Shown here in pieces: positions 52,100 through 60,266 of a DNA stretch of 64,000 bases. The position numbers and the translations under genes are program-made. The notes under the pieces were generated by a model that made no database searches, was not told the DNA's origin, and saw only the letters and a program-made list of their open reading frames with translations. Within the stretch, counting starts at the first letter, position 1; every line of letters begins with the position of its first letter. This DNA comes from Bacteroidia bacterium (GTDB taxonomy: Bacteria; Bacteroidota; Bacteroidia; 2-12-FULL-35-15): the NCBI GenBank assembly GCA_030654175.1, contig JAURXZ010000006.1, forward strand, positions 186,001 to 250,000. The letters are read 5' to 3'.

Positions 52100-53548
52100 T
52101 TATGCCTTTTTTCTCTTTAAACAGCGCCCTCTCGGCTCATCACCCTCACGGAGCACAATTTCTGAATGTAGTAACTGCGCAGCCTCAGCTGAATCATTCA
52201 CTTTGGAAGCACTGCGTTCTAACATTTCTGATTCAAAATCAGATAATACACTTGCCCTCATTCCTGCTTCTCTCCATTTAGATAAGGGTCTACATCCTTT
52301 TGATATCCCCCTGGCCAGTGCCAGCGCATCCAAAAGAGCTTGATTTGCCCCCTGCCCTTTGAATGGACTCATAGGGTGAGCCGCATCTCCGATCAGTGTC
52401 ACTGCCCCTGCATTTTCTAACAATTCCGGCTTGAGCAATTCCCGGTCATACGCGGGATAGCCGGAAACCTGAGCTTCCGGGCTGGCCGCTAAAATCTGAG
52501 GAATGGGATCGTGCCACTGAGTTCTGCGACACGCTTCTTCCTTGAGTGCCTTTGCACCTTTAGCACTCAATGCCTTCGCCTCCTTTTCCGGCATTTGGAA
52601 GCTAAATTGCCACATCACTGTATCTGATGAATAAGGCATCATGTACATCCGCTCATTGCCATTGACTGTTTGAAATACAGTGGCCGAGTCCAGCAAAGAA
52701 CTATCAAGACCATTGAGATTCACCAAAGGACAAATACCCAATATCACTATGCAACCCAGATAACGTAAAGGGGTAATATCCTCATCAATGAGCAATCTCC
52801 GCACCGAACTACGAATACCATCGGCTCCAACCACCAGATCCGCCCTGGCGCTTTTCATCTCCCCGTTCACCTGAAAGCTCAGCTCAACACCTTCACCCTC
52901 ACATTCCTTAAAATCTACTAACTGGTGCCCCCATTGCACGGCACCATGGCCACCGAGTTGCTCAAGCAGCTCTAAACGTAATGACTGTCGTGCGATATGC
53001 ACGTTTGTGCGTTTGGGAGACGTTTTCGAATCTGACAGCATCCTCATTCTCATTCCCCATTCACCAATCACTTTTCCTTCTGTAGTATGCACCACATGTC
53101 TTGTAGAATTCACCCCTTGTTTTAACGAGAAAAGCCCCAATCCCTTGATGGCTTTACTAGCTTGTTGCAACGTGAGTCCATAGCCCTGAGATCGGGCATC
53201 GAAGTTGTTATCCCGCTCATAAAGTGTAAAAGGGATCCTGCGATGCAAAAAAGCTACAGCCAGAGCCACTCCTCCAATACCACCACCAATAATAGCAACG
53301 TGTGGGTAGTTTTCTTTGTCAGCTATGGGATGACCGGTAGAATGAACCAATCCTGAGCCGCCACAGTTCAGGCATAAAGATAGGTGACGATTGGGACGAA
53401 CCGGAGCCGTCCCTTCGCCCTTGTTTTTTTCAAATTGATCTAATTCCAACTGGAAGCGGAGTTGCACTTTCTTTTTGAACTTCCGGCTTTTTTTGCCGCG
53501 TCCCTGACATTCCTCGCAAATAATCCAGCTAGCCTCTTCGTTTTCCAC
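52100..53548 (-). CDS. FAD-dependent monooxygenase with N-terminal zinc-ribbon-like motif
   Basis: 482 residues. Residues ~11-65 contain CEECQGRG and CLNCGGSG, two DnaJ-type CxxCxGxG knuckles likely to bind zinc. The FAD domain follows: VAIIGGGIGGVALAVAFLHRRIPFTLYERD near 85, the second motif LVVGADGIRSSVRRLL near 240, and GDAAHPMSPFKGQGANQALLDALALA near 395, typical of group A flavin hydroxylases such as TetX-like enzymes. The codons and base composition look clearly GC-richer than the flanks, suggesting recent transfer. Substrate unknown. Confidence 0.9.
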   Translation of the reverse strand: MENEEASWIICEECQGRGKKSRKFKKKVQLRFQLELDQFEKNKGEGTAPVRPNRHLSLCLNCGGSGLVHSTGHPIADKENYPHVAIIGGGIGGVALAVAFLHRRIPFTLYERDNNFDARSQGYGLTLQQASKAIKGLGLFSLKQGVNSTRHVVHTTEGKVIGEWGMRMRMLSDSKTSPKRTNVHIARQSLRLELLEQLGGHGAVQWGHQLVDFKECEGEGVELSFQVNGEMKSARADLVVGADGIRSSVRRLLIDEDITPLRYLGCIVILGICPLVNLNGLDSSLLDSATVFQTVNGNERMYMMPYSSDTVMWQFSFQMPEKEAKALSAKGAKALKEEACRRTQWHDPIPQILAASPEAQVSGYPAYDRELLKPELLENAGAVTLIGDAAHPMSPFKGQGANQALLDALALARGISKGCRPLSKWREAGMRASVLSDFESEMLERSASKVNDSAEAAQLLHSEIVLREGDEPRGRCLKRKKA

Positions 53549-53649
53549 CTTTTTTTATCTTCTTTATTTAACCTGATTTTGACTACACTCTATGAAATAA
53601 TGCTTAACCGATACACAATTGATGCTGAGACAACAATACTATTGCCGCC

Positions 53650-53790
53650 ATTAAAAATATTAAAAAATCCCAGAGAATTAATATTTTTCCAAATCTTTCT
53701 TCCGGAATTTTTACAGTCAATTTGGAAAGCAAAATTGACAAAACTAAAATTTGTATTTATGATTTATTGGGAAACAGTCTTCTGAATAAA
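53650..53790 (+). pseudogene. decayed T9SS C-terminal domain
   Basis: In frame from 53683 the DNA encodes IFPNLSSGIFTVNL, ESKIDKTKICIYDLLGNSLLNK, the hallmark of a T9SS type A sorting domain (compare FPNPSSGIFTVNLKNKTVEAKISVYDVLGNCVLDEVF at 57140). The frame then runs into the 3' end of the FISUMP gene on the other strand, so the tail of a lost plus-strand surface protein has been cut by the junction with that gene. Confidence 0.85.
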
Positions 53791-54450
53791 TTTTGTTGTG
53801 CACCGAACAGAAAAGCCGTACGTCTTATAATCTGTGGTACGGTGCACACGGGCCTCCGAGGAATACATGGCGCGCCCCCATGCATTACCGCCACTCTCGG
53901 TGGCCGACCACCAGAGGCCGTAGACACCAACATTGTAGAACGAGCTTCCGTTGGAGGAGCCTCCGGGAAGAGCCCTAAAACCATTGCTGTTGGAAGCTCC
54001 TTTATCATAAGTACCTCCAACATTCATCCAGCCTGTAGTTGGTCTCAACTTGTTTCCCGCAACATCTTCACCGCCTAAATAGCTTGTCAGTGTTGTCCAT
54101 TCATCATCACTTGGTAAATGCCATCCTGCCGGGCAGGCATTTAGTGCAACTTTCCAGGTATAAAGGTAACCATATACTTTTGCATTATTCTTGTCATTAT
54201 TATAAGCAGTACAGCCTTCTGCTGCTTTATAAGCAAGATTTTCCGCCATCCATATTTGAGTACCTATATTTATTATTTTGTATGTTTTGCCATCTCTTGA
54301 GTCTGTCATTGAGCCGATGGTTTTGGTTTCTGTATAGCTAGCTTCCTCTATTTGAACTTCGGCAGGAGCTGTGGATTTTATCTGCGCTTTACTGCTCATT
54401 GCAATAAACAAAATTGCAATTGCGGTAGTTAATAAAGGTTTGTTTTGCAT
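53764..54450 (-). CDS. FISUMP-domain surface lipoprotein-like protein
   Basis: 228 residues. N-terminal hydrophobic signal (LTTAIAILFIAMSSKAQ). The FISUMP (Fibrobacter succinogenes major paralogous) domain is clear: DGKTYKIINIGTQIWMAENLAYKAAEGCTAYNNDKNNAKVYGYLYTW, ACPAGWHLPSDDEWTTLTSYLGGEDVAGNKLRPTTGW, SNGFRALPGGSSNGSSFYNVGVYGLWWSATESGGNAWGRAMYSSEARVHR, and the usual end YGFSVRC. The last ten residues (TKFIQKTVSQ) are read from the antisense of the T9SS relic. Surface adhesion or fibre binding is only a family-level guess. Confidence 0.85.
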   Translation of the reverse strand: MQNKPLLTTAIAILFIAMSSKAQIKSTAPAEVQIEEASYTETKTIGSMTDSRDGKTYKIINIGTQIWMAENLAYKAAEGCTAYNNDKNNAKVYGYLYTWKVALNACPAGWHLPSDDEWTTLTSYLGGEDVAGNKLRPTTGWMNVGGTYDKGASNSNGFRALPGGSSNGSSFYNVGVYGLWWSATESGGNAWGRAMYSSEARVHRTTDYKTYGFSVRCTTKFIQKTVSQ

Positions 54451-54457
54451 TTTTTAT

Positions 54458-54466
54458 GTTATGGGC
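54458..54466 (+). other. left boundary of second cassette array (half site)
   Basis: GTTATGGGC, exact reverse complement of GCCCATAAC at 55650, opens the first unit of the second array. No pairing hairpin lies to its left; the FISUMP start codon is 8 bp away. In a classical integron the first cassette is preceded by an attI site, which also has no hairpin, but no integrase gene is adjacent, so this could equally be a boundary left after loss of a unit. Confidence 0.55.
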
Positions 54467-54499
54467 TGTTCTTTCTTTTTATTTCTGGTCCTAATACCC

Positions 54500-54670
54500 A
54501 CCAGTCGTTGCACACAGCATTTTTTTTAACTGCGGTCGTGACACCCTACAGTCCTCATACACGCTGGTCGTAAAGTGAAATTCTTAAAACCTTGCGGTCG
54601 TAATACCCTACAGTTGTATATCTTTCTTTTTACTTATTCCGTGATATATTCTCATACTTAACGACCGGTG
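54500..54670 (-). repeat. degenerate GACC repeat block in second array
   Basis: On the minus strand it reads TTACGACCGCAAGGTTTTAA and TACGACCAGCGTGTATGAGG, recognisably related to the tandem repeat at 337-700. It lies downstream of the stop codon of the minus-strand gene at 54691, the same gene-relative position as in the first array. Confidence 0.5.
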
Positions 54671-54690
54671 AATCAATATTTTTAATGATT

Positions 54691-55551
54691 TTAAAGTTCG
54701 TAATTTACCTTTTTCAATTTACCTTCAGAATACCAATATAAATCTCTACTAACTAAATTGGGGGCATTATCATTGAGAATATTGTCTAAAACAACTCTTG
54801 CAAAGTAGGAAACTGAATTAACTTCTGATTCTTCATTTACAGGATAAATTATTACAATATTTTGATTTGGAACTATTATAAAAGCTCCTTTCTTTCCTAA
54901 TAAATCCTTTTTATTTTCCAAATCCAAAATTACATTGGCTTCAAATAAAGTTTCGCCTTCCAATGCGTATGAAACAAACTCTCCTTCCGTAAGTGTTTCA
55001 AAAGTAAAGTTATATTTTTCTGAAATATTTTTCTTTCCCAATTCAAATAATTCTTCAGGTGTTTTATTCCAACTTCCAAGAAATTTCTTATTAACTGAAG
55101 ATATTGTATATGGCAAATCAAAAATTACCATGGCATGAATATGATTACATATTTCTTTGTCAATCTTTTTGGATGCCTCTATTCCTTCAATATATTCATA
55201 AGAGCATATTTTTATGCCGATGTATTTTTTCACCTGCTCAAAATCGTCTTCTATTTTATGAAACTCGCGAGCAAATTCTTCAGCCTTAATTATACTTTCA
55301 AAATGATCGTCTATAGTCTCTTTATAGTTTTGTAAATTACTGTTTTTGCATTGTTTAGCAAGGTTTAAAAGACCAAGATTTCTATCATTACTCAAATGAA
55401 TAACCCCATCCTCCATTTTATATTCTAAAGCAAAGTCATTTAATGTGCTGTGTACTTCGTTAATAAAAATAGTATATTCTTCCTTTGTAAAAAAATTAGC
55501 CCAAGAAGGAACATGGTTTCTGGAATTAAAAAGACGAGTAAAAAAAGTCAT
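54691..55551 (-). CDS. hypothetical protein, possible DUF1444-like (cassette gene)
   Basis: 286 residues without signal peptide. The C-terminal half (KIDKEICNHIHAMVIFDLPYTISSVNKKFLGSWNKTPEELFELGKKNISEKYN ... GEFVSYALEGETLFEANVILDL) has features of the DUF1444/YtpQ family: a central helix-strand core and the W-x-KTPEELF-x-LGKKN motif. The N-terminus is highly charged and helical. Function unknown; cytoplasmic by sequence. It is the only gene of the unit 54458-55692 and reads against the direction of the attC-like sites. Confidence 0.55.
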   Translation of the reverse strand: MTFFTRLFNSRNHVPSWANFFTKEEYTIFINEVHSTLNDFALEYKMEDGVIHLSNDRNLGLLNLAKQCKNSNLQNYKETIDDHFESIIKAEEFAREFHKIEDDFEQVKKYIGIKICSYEYIEGIEASKKIDKEICNHIHAMVIFDLPYTISSVNKKFLGSWNKTPEELFELGKKNISEKYNFTFETLTEGEFVSYALEGETLFEANVILDLENKKDLLGKKGAFIIVPNQNIVIIYPVNEESEVNSVSYFARVVLDNILNDNAPNLVSRDLYWYSEGKLKKVNYEL

Positions 55552-55649
55552 TTGTATAGTTTTAGTTTTTTTAAAGTTGCCTATAACTTGTAAATACTCA
55601 CATTGTCAGTCGGCAAAAGATACTGTTTTTTGTTTTTTTTAATTGTCTT

Positions 55650-55700
55650 GCCCATAACGGCTAAATATGCGCATTTCCGCGCATATTTTTTGTTGGTGGC
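55650..55700 (+). other. attC-like hairpin A (cassette boundary)
   Basis: A compact 51-bp palindrome from GCCCATAAC (55650-55658) to GTTGGTGGC (55692-55700). The stem is AAATATGCGC (55663-55672) with GCGCATATTT (55679-55688) around a six-base loop. The opening element is the exact reverse complement of GTTATGGGC at 54458. The stem is shared with hairpin B at 57396. Confidence 0.75.
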
Positions 55701-55807
55701 TGTGGTTCTTTTGTCCTTCCGTCCAACACAGCTATTAATAATACAGTCTTGGCGAAAAATCAAATGTAGCACAAAATTGTCGATGTAATTTTGACTAAAA
55801 ATTTCAA

Positions 55808-57361
55808 ATGAAGAATTTTTTTCTTTTTTTCTTTTTCATTTTAAACCCAACTGTTTATGCGCAGCAATGGGAGTGGGCAAAACAGATTCCTTGCTCAGTA
55901 AATCTGTCGGGAGTGCAAATACTCACTGACAATGTTGGAAATCTTTATTTCAAGGGGAGCTTAGATGCTAATGGATTATTTGCCGGTTTTAATCTCAACG
56001 AAGGAACTTTTATTGCTAAATTCAATTCTAACGGACAGGTTTTGTGGACTAAAAATATTCAAGGCATCAGTAAAGTCAAGATTGATAGTAAAGGCATTCT
56101 TTACATTACAGGAACTTTTAACGATTCTTTAATTCTAAATCCCTTTAGCGTTTACAGTCATGGTGGAGCAGATATTTATTTCGGCAAAATTAACTCGAGT
56201 GGGCAAATATTACTTCTAAAAACCTTTGGTGGATCAAATGATGATGCAGGAGTCGGATTGGATATAGATAAGGATGATGAAATATATTTAACCGGCATGT
56301 TTCATGACAGCATTGCAATCGGAACAATAAATATTAAAGACACCATTGGGTTTAACAACTTTTACGTAACCTGTCTTGACACTAGTCTGAATACTAAATG
56401 GGTTAGTACCGGAAATTGGAATTATGCGGTTGGGATTGATATTGCTGTTGATAAAAATAAAAACTCTTTTGTTTGGGGGAAATATGCAGATACGACCTAC
56501 ATGTATTCCGGTGGTGATTTTATAAGCAAATTTAATAGTTTAGGAATGAAAACGTATTCGGATGAGTTTTATAGTTATGGAGACTTATATAATATAGAAG
56601 TAAATAATTCCAATGTCTATTTACATGGCTACGGTTGTAATCCGCAATTTTGCACTGCTTTATTGAGAAAATATGACCCATTAATGAATCAGATATGGGC
56701 AAAGTATTTGGGAGATGGATATGATTACTTTTTATCTAACGGGATTCCTTTTGAAAATGGGAACATGATTATTGCGGGAGGGTATGGATATCAGTATGAA
56801 GACTCTGTCCAAATTGATTCTGTCTGGATTCTGAAAAAAAATGGGAAGTATTCAGATTTGTTGGTTGCAAAGGTGGATTCAAATGGAAATTATTTGTGGT
56901 TCATGACTGCTGGCGGAAATGGGGGCGAATGGGCTGAAGAGGTTGCACTTGACAAATTCGGTAATTGCTTTGTCTATGGAAGCATTACAAATTATCAGGG
57001 AATTGCAGATACAGTAATATTTGATTATGACACCCTAATCGGATCCGGAAATCAAAAACAATTTTTTCTTGCAAAGATTAATCAACCACTTATAGAGGTT
57101 ATAACCGCAATAAATGAAATTACTGAACTGTTTTCTGTTTTTCCAAATCCATCTTCTGGAATTTTTACAGTCAATTTGAAAAACAAAACTGTCGAAGCAA
57201 AAATTAGTGTCTATGATGTGTTAGGAAACTGTGTTTTAGATGAAGTATTTGTAAAAAACAATAGCTTGGAAATCAATTTGAGCAATCAGCCAAAAGGTGT
57301 TTATTTTATAGAAATTATGTCTGAAGAGGTTCAAGCAGTAAAGAAAATTGTCTTGCAGTAA
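55808..57361 (+). CDS. T9SS-exported SBBP-type surface protein (cassette gene)
   Basis: 517 residues. Signal peptide (FFLFFFFILNPTVYAQ). Residues ~20-420 show repeated blades with AKFNSNGQVLWTKNIQG, YFGKINSSGQILLLKTFGGSNDDAGVGLDIDKDDEIYLTGMF and YVTCLDTSLNTKWV, the SBBP-type beta-propeller also found in the 45865 adhesin. The last ~85 residues (FSVFPNPSSGIFTVNLKNKTVE ... ISVYDVLGNCVLDEVF ... GVYFIEIMSEEVQAVKKIVLQ) are a T9SS type A sorting domain. A complete surface protein carried by one cassette-like unit is unusual. It is the only plus-strand gene in this array. Confidence 0.85.
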   Translation: MKNFFLFFFFILNPTVYAQQWEWAKQIPCSVNLSGVQILTDNVGNLYFKGSLDANGLFAGFNLNEGTFIAKFNSNGQVLWTKNIQGISKVKIDSKGILYITGTFNDSLILNPFSVYSHGGADIYFGKINSSGQILLLKTFGGSNDDAGVGLDIDKDDEIYLTGMFHDSIAIGTINIKDTIGFNNFYVTCLDTSLNTKWVSTGNWNYAVGIDIAVDKNKNSFVWGKYADTTYMYSGGDFISKFNSLGMKTYSDEFYSYGDLYNIEVNNSNVYLHGYGCNPQFCTALLRKYDPLMNQIWAKYLGDGYDYFLSNGIPFENGNMIIAGGYGYQYEDSVQIDSVWILKKNGKYSDLLVAKVDSNGNYLWFMTAGGNGGEWAEEVALDKFGNCFVYGSITNYQGIADTVIFDYDTLIGSGNQKQFFLAKINQPLIEVITAINEITELFSVFPNPSSGIFTVNLKNKTVEAKISVYDVLGNCVLDEVFVKNNSLEINLSNQPKGVYFIEIMSEEVQAVKKIVLQ

Positions 57362-57395
57362 AGTTTTTAGATGCGAAGTTTTGAAGCCCACCATT

Positions 57396-57448
57396 GCCAC
57401 CAACGGCTAAATATGCGCGTTTTTCAGCGCATATTTTTTGTTGGTGGC
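57396..57448 (+). other. attC-like hairpin B (cassette boundary)
   Basis: 53 bp from GCCACCAAC (57396-57404) to GTTGGTGGC (57440-57448); outer nine bases perfectly inverted, inner stem AAATATGCGC / GCGCATATTT as in hairpin A. The opening element is the exact reverse complement of the left end of its unit (GTTGGTGGC at 55692). It lies 35 bp after the stop codon of the surface gene. Confidence 0.8.
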
Positions 57449-57449
57449 A

Positions 57450-57790
57450 GGTTTTTCTTTTACTAAAGTTTTAACACAACAGTCTAAAAGTCCTTTAAAA
57501 TTTGGTCGTTACACACAATTCGTAAAAACACATTGGTCATATTTTAAAAACATTTTATTTTTAAGTTAACCACAAAGGTCTAAAAGTCCCTTGAACAAAG
57601 GTTGTCACACATAGTTCGTAAAACACAACAATCTTAAAGTGTTTTAAATTGTGGTCGTAACACAAAGTTAACAAAAACATAATGGTCTAAAAGTTCATTA
57701 AGTAAAGGTCTTCAAGCATGGTTCGTAAAAACACAACAGTCTGAAAGTTCTTTAAAAAATAGTCGTGAAACATAGTTCGTGAAAATGTAC
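57450..57790 (-). repeat. tandem repeat block in second array, ~55-60 bp unit
   Basis: At least five degenerate copies marked on the plus strand by AACACAACAGTCTAAAAGTC, CACAAAGGTCTAAAAGTCCC, AACAATCTTAAAGTG, CATAATGGTCTAAAAGTTC and AACAGTCTGAAAGTTC; between them are TTCGTAAAAACACA and GGTCGTAACACA segments. Read on the minus strand the unit has GTTTTTACGAAC, ACGACC and AACTTT-AGAC blocks, the same order as the first-array unit. It lies downstream of the minus-strand gene at 57790. Confidence 0.7.
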
Positions 57791-58176
57791 TAGTCATATT
57801 TTGTAACTGCAATCAAATGTATTCTTTTTATGCTTGAACCGTCTAAATGAAGTCGGACATTTTTAACAAGCTCATTATGTATTGAAAGCAAATCTGATTT
57901 TAATTTTAAATACTCATTTTTAACTAATTGCCTGTCGTGATTTTCATTGACACCAGGCAACCAGAATTCAATCCAATAAAGATCTGCGTTTTTGAAAGTA
58001 AAAAACAAGTCAACAATATATGTTTTTGTCAAAAATGTCAGGGTTGCAGCTTTTAATGAATAAGAGAATTTGTCTTGAAAGTCAAATACAAATTTTGCAT
58101 CTTTAAATAACGCAAAGAATGTTTCTTGGGTAACAGGTGGCTTTAATTCTATGCTATTTATTATTAATTGTGTCAT
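57790..58176 (-). CDS. hypothetical protein (cassette gene)
   Basis: 128 residues, no signal peptide. Pattern: LIINSIELKPPVTQETFFALFKDAKFVFDFQDKFSYSLKAATLTFLTKTYIVDLFFTFKNADLYWIEFWLPGVNENHDRQLVKNEYLKLKSDLLSIHNELVKNVRLHLDGSSIKRIHLIAVTKYD. Mixed alpha/beta with a long C-terminal helix; I recognise no family. It is the only gene of unit 57440-58371 and reads against the attC-like direction. Its stop codon lies at the edge of the repeat block. Confidence 0.6.
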   Translation of the reverse strand: MTQLIINSIELKPPVTQETFFALFKDAKFVFDFQDKFSYSLKAATLTFLTKTYIVDLFFTFKNADLYWIEFWLPGVNENHDRQLVKNEYLKLKSDLLSIHNELVKNVRLHLDGSSIKRIHLIAVTKYD

Positions 58177-58297
58177 TTGTTTGGTGTTAAAATTGCTAAG
58201 TCATAAACCATAGTTCGTAAACTAATAACTGTCTTATTTTAAATATGGTTTTATTTAGAAGTCGAAATATATAGGTTTCGATTCTTGCTCTAAACTT

Positions 58298-58379
58298 GCC
58301 ACCAACGGTCAAATATACGATGCCGCGCATTGGGCTTTGAGCGTGTCAGCAAAGGTATTGTATATTTTATGTTATATGC
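58298..58379 (+). other. attC-like hairpin C (cassette boundary)
   Basis: 82 bp from GCCACCAAC (58298-58306) to GTTATATGC (58371-58379). CAAATATAC pairs with GTATATTTT-like sequence. The interior (ATGCCGCGCATTGGGCTTTGAGCGTGTC) is close to the reverse complement of hairpin 3 at 3162. The opening element is the exact reverse complement of GTTGGTGGC at 57440. Confidence 0.75.
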
Positions 58380-58396
58380 TGTGGTTCTTCAGTCCG

Positions 58397-59140
58397 CTAC
58401 CGTTGCCATCCTTCTATTATATAATTTTTCTCAATTAATTTTCGTTCTTCTCCACCCTTGTCTGGAATAAACCAAAGTTCAAACCTTGCTGCATAAGGTT
58501 TCCCCCAGTCGCCTTCATAAATTGTAAATGGTCTGCCGAAGTCTGAATTTCCTTTGTCCATTTGAAAGCTAACTAAGCTGTCGGTCGAATTGCAAACAGA
58601 TATTGTTGAGTTTTCTTTTAGTCTGTCCACAGAAAGTGGGTCGTTTTGAGTAATTTCAAATGCTTTTAAATAAATTTTTCCTTTGTCAATACGCTTTGTC
58701 CCAAAAGCATACTGATAAAGTCCAGGTTGCAATGAACTGTATATGTAAAAGTCAGTGTCTGCAATATTTGTCGGCTGAGTATATTCAAGCGGCTCATTTA
58801 TTTTCACGTTTGTAGGGATTTTCAAATTGTCAGCATATTTGTCTGGCATTGATTGGTCTTTCCAAAACAAAGCAATTGAGTAAAATAAAAAAGCAACAAT
58901 TGAAATTCCAATGATTATTGTCGTCAAGATTGCAAAACGCCAATGTCTTTTAACCAGTTGAAAAACTGTCGAAATGATAAGTCCTAAAAATCCAAGCAGA
59001 AACAACAAGAAAGAATAGTCTTGCAATTTAGGTTCATTTGTAAATTCACATAATACCATTATTATTGCTGTCAGTCCGAAAAAAAGAACTGGTCGCCACC
59101 ATTTGTCAAAGCAATACGTAAAGAATTTTGTCATTGTCAA
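58397..59140 (-). CDS. membrane-anchored hypothetical protein (cassette gene)
   Basis: 247 residues. Three membrane segments near the N-terminus (about 15-32, 40-60, 68-92: VLFFGLTAIIMVLCEF, FLLFLLGFLGLIISTVFQLV, FAILTTIIIGISIVAFLFYSIALFW), then an extracytoplasmic soluble region with aromatic-rich strands (DTDFYIYSSLQPGLYQYAFGTKRIDKGKIYLKAFEITQNDPLSVDRLKEN). A second Met two codons in (59134) is an alternative start. No family recognised. It is the only gene of unit 58371-59207 and reads against the attC-like direction. Confidence 0.65.
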   Translation of the reverse strand: MTMTKFFTYCFDKWWRPVLFFGLTAIIMVLCEFTNEPKLQDYSFLLFLLGFLGLIISTVFQLVKRHWRFAILTTIIIGISIVAFLFYSIALFWKDQSMPDKYADNLKIPTNVKINEPLEYTQPTNIADTDFYIYSSLQPGLYQYAFGTKRIDKGKIYLKAFEITQNDPLSVDRLKENSTISVCNSTDSLVSFQMDKGNSDFGRPFTIYEGDWGKPYAARFELWFIPDKGGEERKLIEKNYIIEGWQR

Positions 59141-59164
59141 TTAGTTTCTGTGTATCCTACCATA

Positions 59165-59213
59165 GCATATAACACATCAGTAACCGCCATCCCGTAGCGT
59201 TTATTTGTTGTTT
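59165..59213 (+). other. attC-like hairpin D (right end of second array)
   Basis: GCATATAAC (59165-59173) is the exact reverse complement of GTTATATGC at 58371, the left end of the same unit. TAACCGC pairs with GCGTTTA (one mismatch) and GTTGTTT (59207-59213) is the closing GTT element. About 90 bp further right lies the terminator of tsf, so the array abuts the translation operon. Confidence 0.6.
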
Positions 59214-59302
59214 TAGACCTGTATACGCTATCTACTGCGTTTAATTCTTCATTAGATACCAAAAGATTCCCTAAACCAATATCAATCCTTTAAGCAAAAA
59301 AA

Positions 59303-59323
59303 AATCCCGAATAAATCGGGATT
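59303..59323 (-). terminator. rho-independent terminator of rplM-rpsI-rpsB-tsf
   Basis: AATCCCGA (59303-59310) and TCGGGATT (59316-59323) with a five-base loop; on the minus strand the stem is followed by TTTTTTTT. It is 21 bp after the tsf stop codon. Confidence 0.85.
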
Positions 59324-59343
59324 CTTTTTGAAAAATTATTTTA

Positions 59344-60180
59344 TTAGCTTAATGCTATTCGTTTGAAGTTTGTTACTGTCAAACCTTTTTCAGAATCGTT
59401 CAGATACTGAGCAATTGTTTTTTTGCTGTCTTTGATAAATTCCTGGTTAAGTAAAGTAGATTCTTTGTAGAATTTATTTAATTTACCTAAAGCAATTTTT
59501 TCCAACATATCTTCCGGTTTACCTTCTTCGCGAGCTTGTTCTTTTCCAATTTCAATTTCACGTTTAATGGTATCGGCATCAACATCACCTTTATCAACAG
59601 CTACAGGAGCCATTGCTGCAACTTGCATAGCAACATCTTTTGCTACTTCAGCAGAAACAGTTGGAGAACTAAATCCTACAATGTTTGCTAATCTGTTTCC
59701 CGGGTGGTTGTATGCAATAACAAAAGGAGCTTCTACAACACCAAATTTAGTTAATTCAATTTTTTCACCAATAACACCTGTTTGCTCAATTAATTTATCA
59801 GCAATAGTAATGTTATTATCATAAGCTAATGCTTTTACTTCATCAGCAGATGTTGCATTTTTTGCAATAGCAATATCTAAAATGTTATTTGCAAGTGTAA
59901 TAAAGGCTTCATTTTTTGCAACAAAGTCAGTTTCGCAGTTTACACCTAAAACAACACCACGTTTGTTATCAGCAGTAGTTTTAGCAACTATCAAACCTTC
60001 TTTAGAGTCACGATCGCTGCGGTTAGCAGCTACTTTTTGTCCTTTTTTACGCAATTCATCAATTGCTTTTTCAAAATCACCTTCTGCTTCAGTTAATGCT
60101 TTTTTGCAATCCATCATACCGGCACCAGTCATTTGTCTTAACTTGTTTATTTCTGCGGCTGTTATCGTCATTGTTGACAT
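59344..60180 (-). CDS. tsf: elongation factor Ts
   Basis: 278 residues. Exchanges GDP for GTP on EF-Tu. The N-terminal UBA-like domain (TITAAEINKLRQMTGAGMMDCKKALTEAEGDFEKAIDELRKKGQKVAANRSDRDSKEG) and the core motif TDFVAKNEAFITLANN are typical, and the dimerisation and C-terminal regions follow. It overlaps the end of an AT-rich gap after rpsB and is the last gene of the ribosomal operon. In many Bacteroidota pyrH and frr come next; here an accessory array does. Confidence 0.97.
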   Translation of the reverse strand: MSTMTITAAEINKLRQMTGAGMMDCKKALTEAEGDFEKAIDELRKKGQKVAANRSDRDSKEGLIVAKTTADNKRGVVLGVNCETDFVAKNEAFITLANNILDIAIAKNATSADEVKALAYDNNITIADKLIEQTGVIGEKIELTKFGVVEAPFVIAYNHPGNRLANIVGFSSPTVSAEVAKDVAMQVAAMAPVAVDKGDVDADTIKREIEIGKEQAREEGKPEDMLEKIALGKLNKFYKESTLLNQEFIKDSKKTIAQYLNDSEKGLTVTNFKRIALS

Positions 60181-60195
60181 ATTTTTTTAGTATTG

Positions 60196-60264
60196 AGATG
60201 TGAGATGTGAGATTTGAGAGCTGAGCTATTTTGTCTCAATTCTCAATACTCATATCTCACATCT
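60196..60264. repeat. hairpin in the rpsB-tsf gap
   Basis: AGATGTGAGAT (60196-60206) and ATCTCACATCT (60254-60264) form a perfect 11-bp stem; the loop carries further GAGATTTGAGAG and CTCAATTCTCAA copies. It may attenuate transcription or mRNA decay between rpsB and tsf; a dispersed repeat is the alternative. Confidence 0.6.
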
Positions 60265-60266
60265 AT

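Noticed and set aside
55579-55587. GCCTATAAC upstream of the minus-strand gene at 54691, possible extra boundary
   Set aside because: One mismatch to the expected complement of GTTATGGGC and no closing GTT element before the exact site at 55650; perhaps a decayed site.
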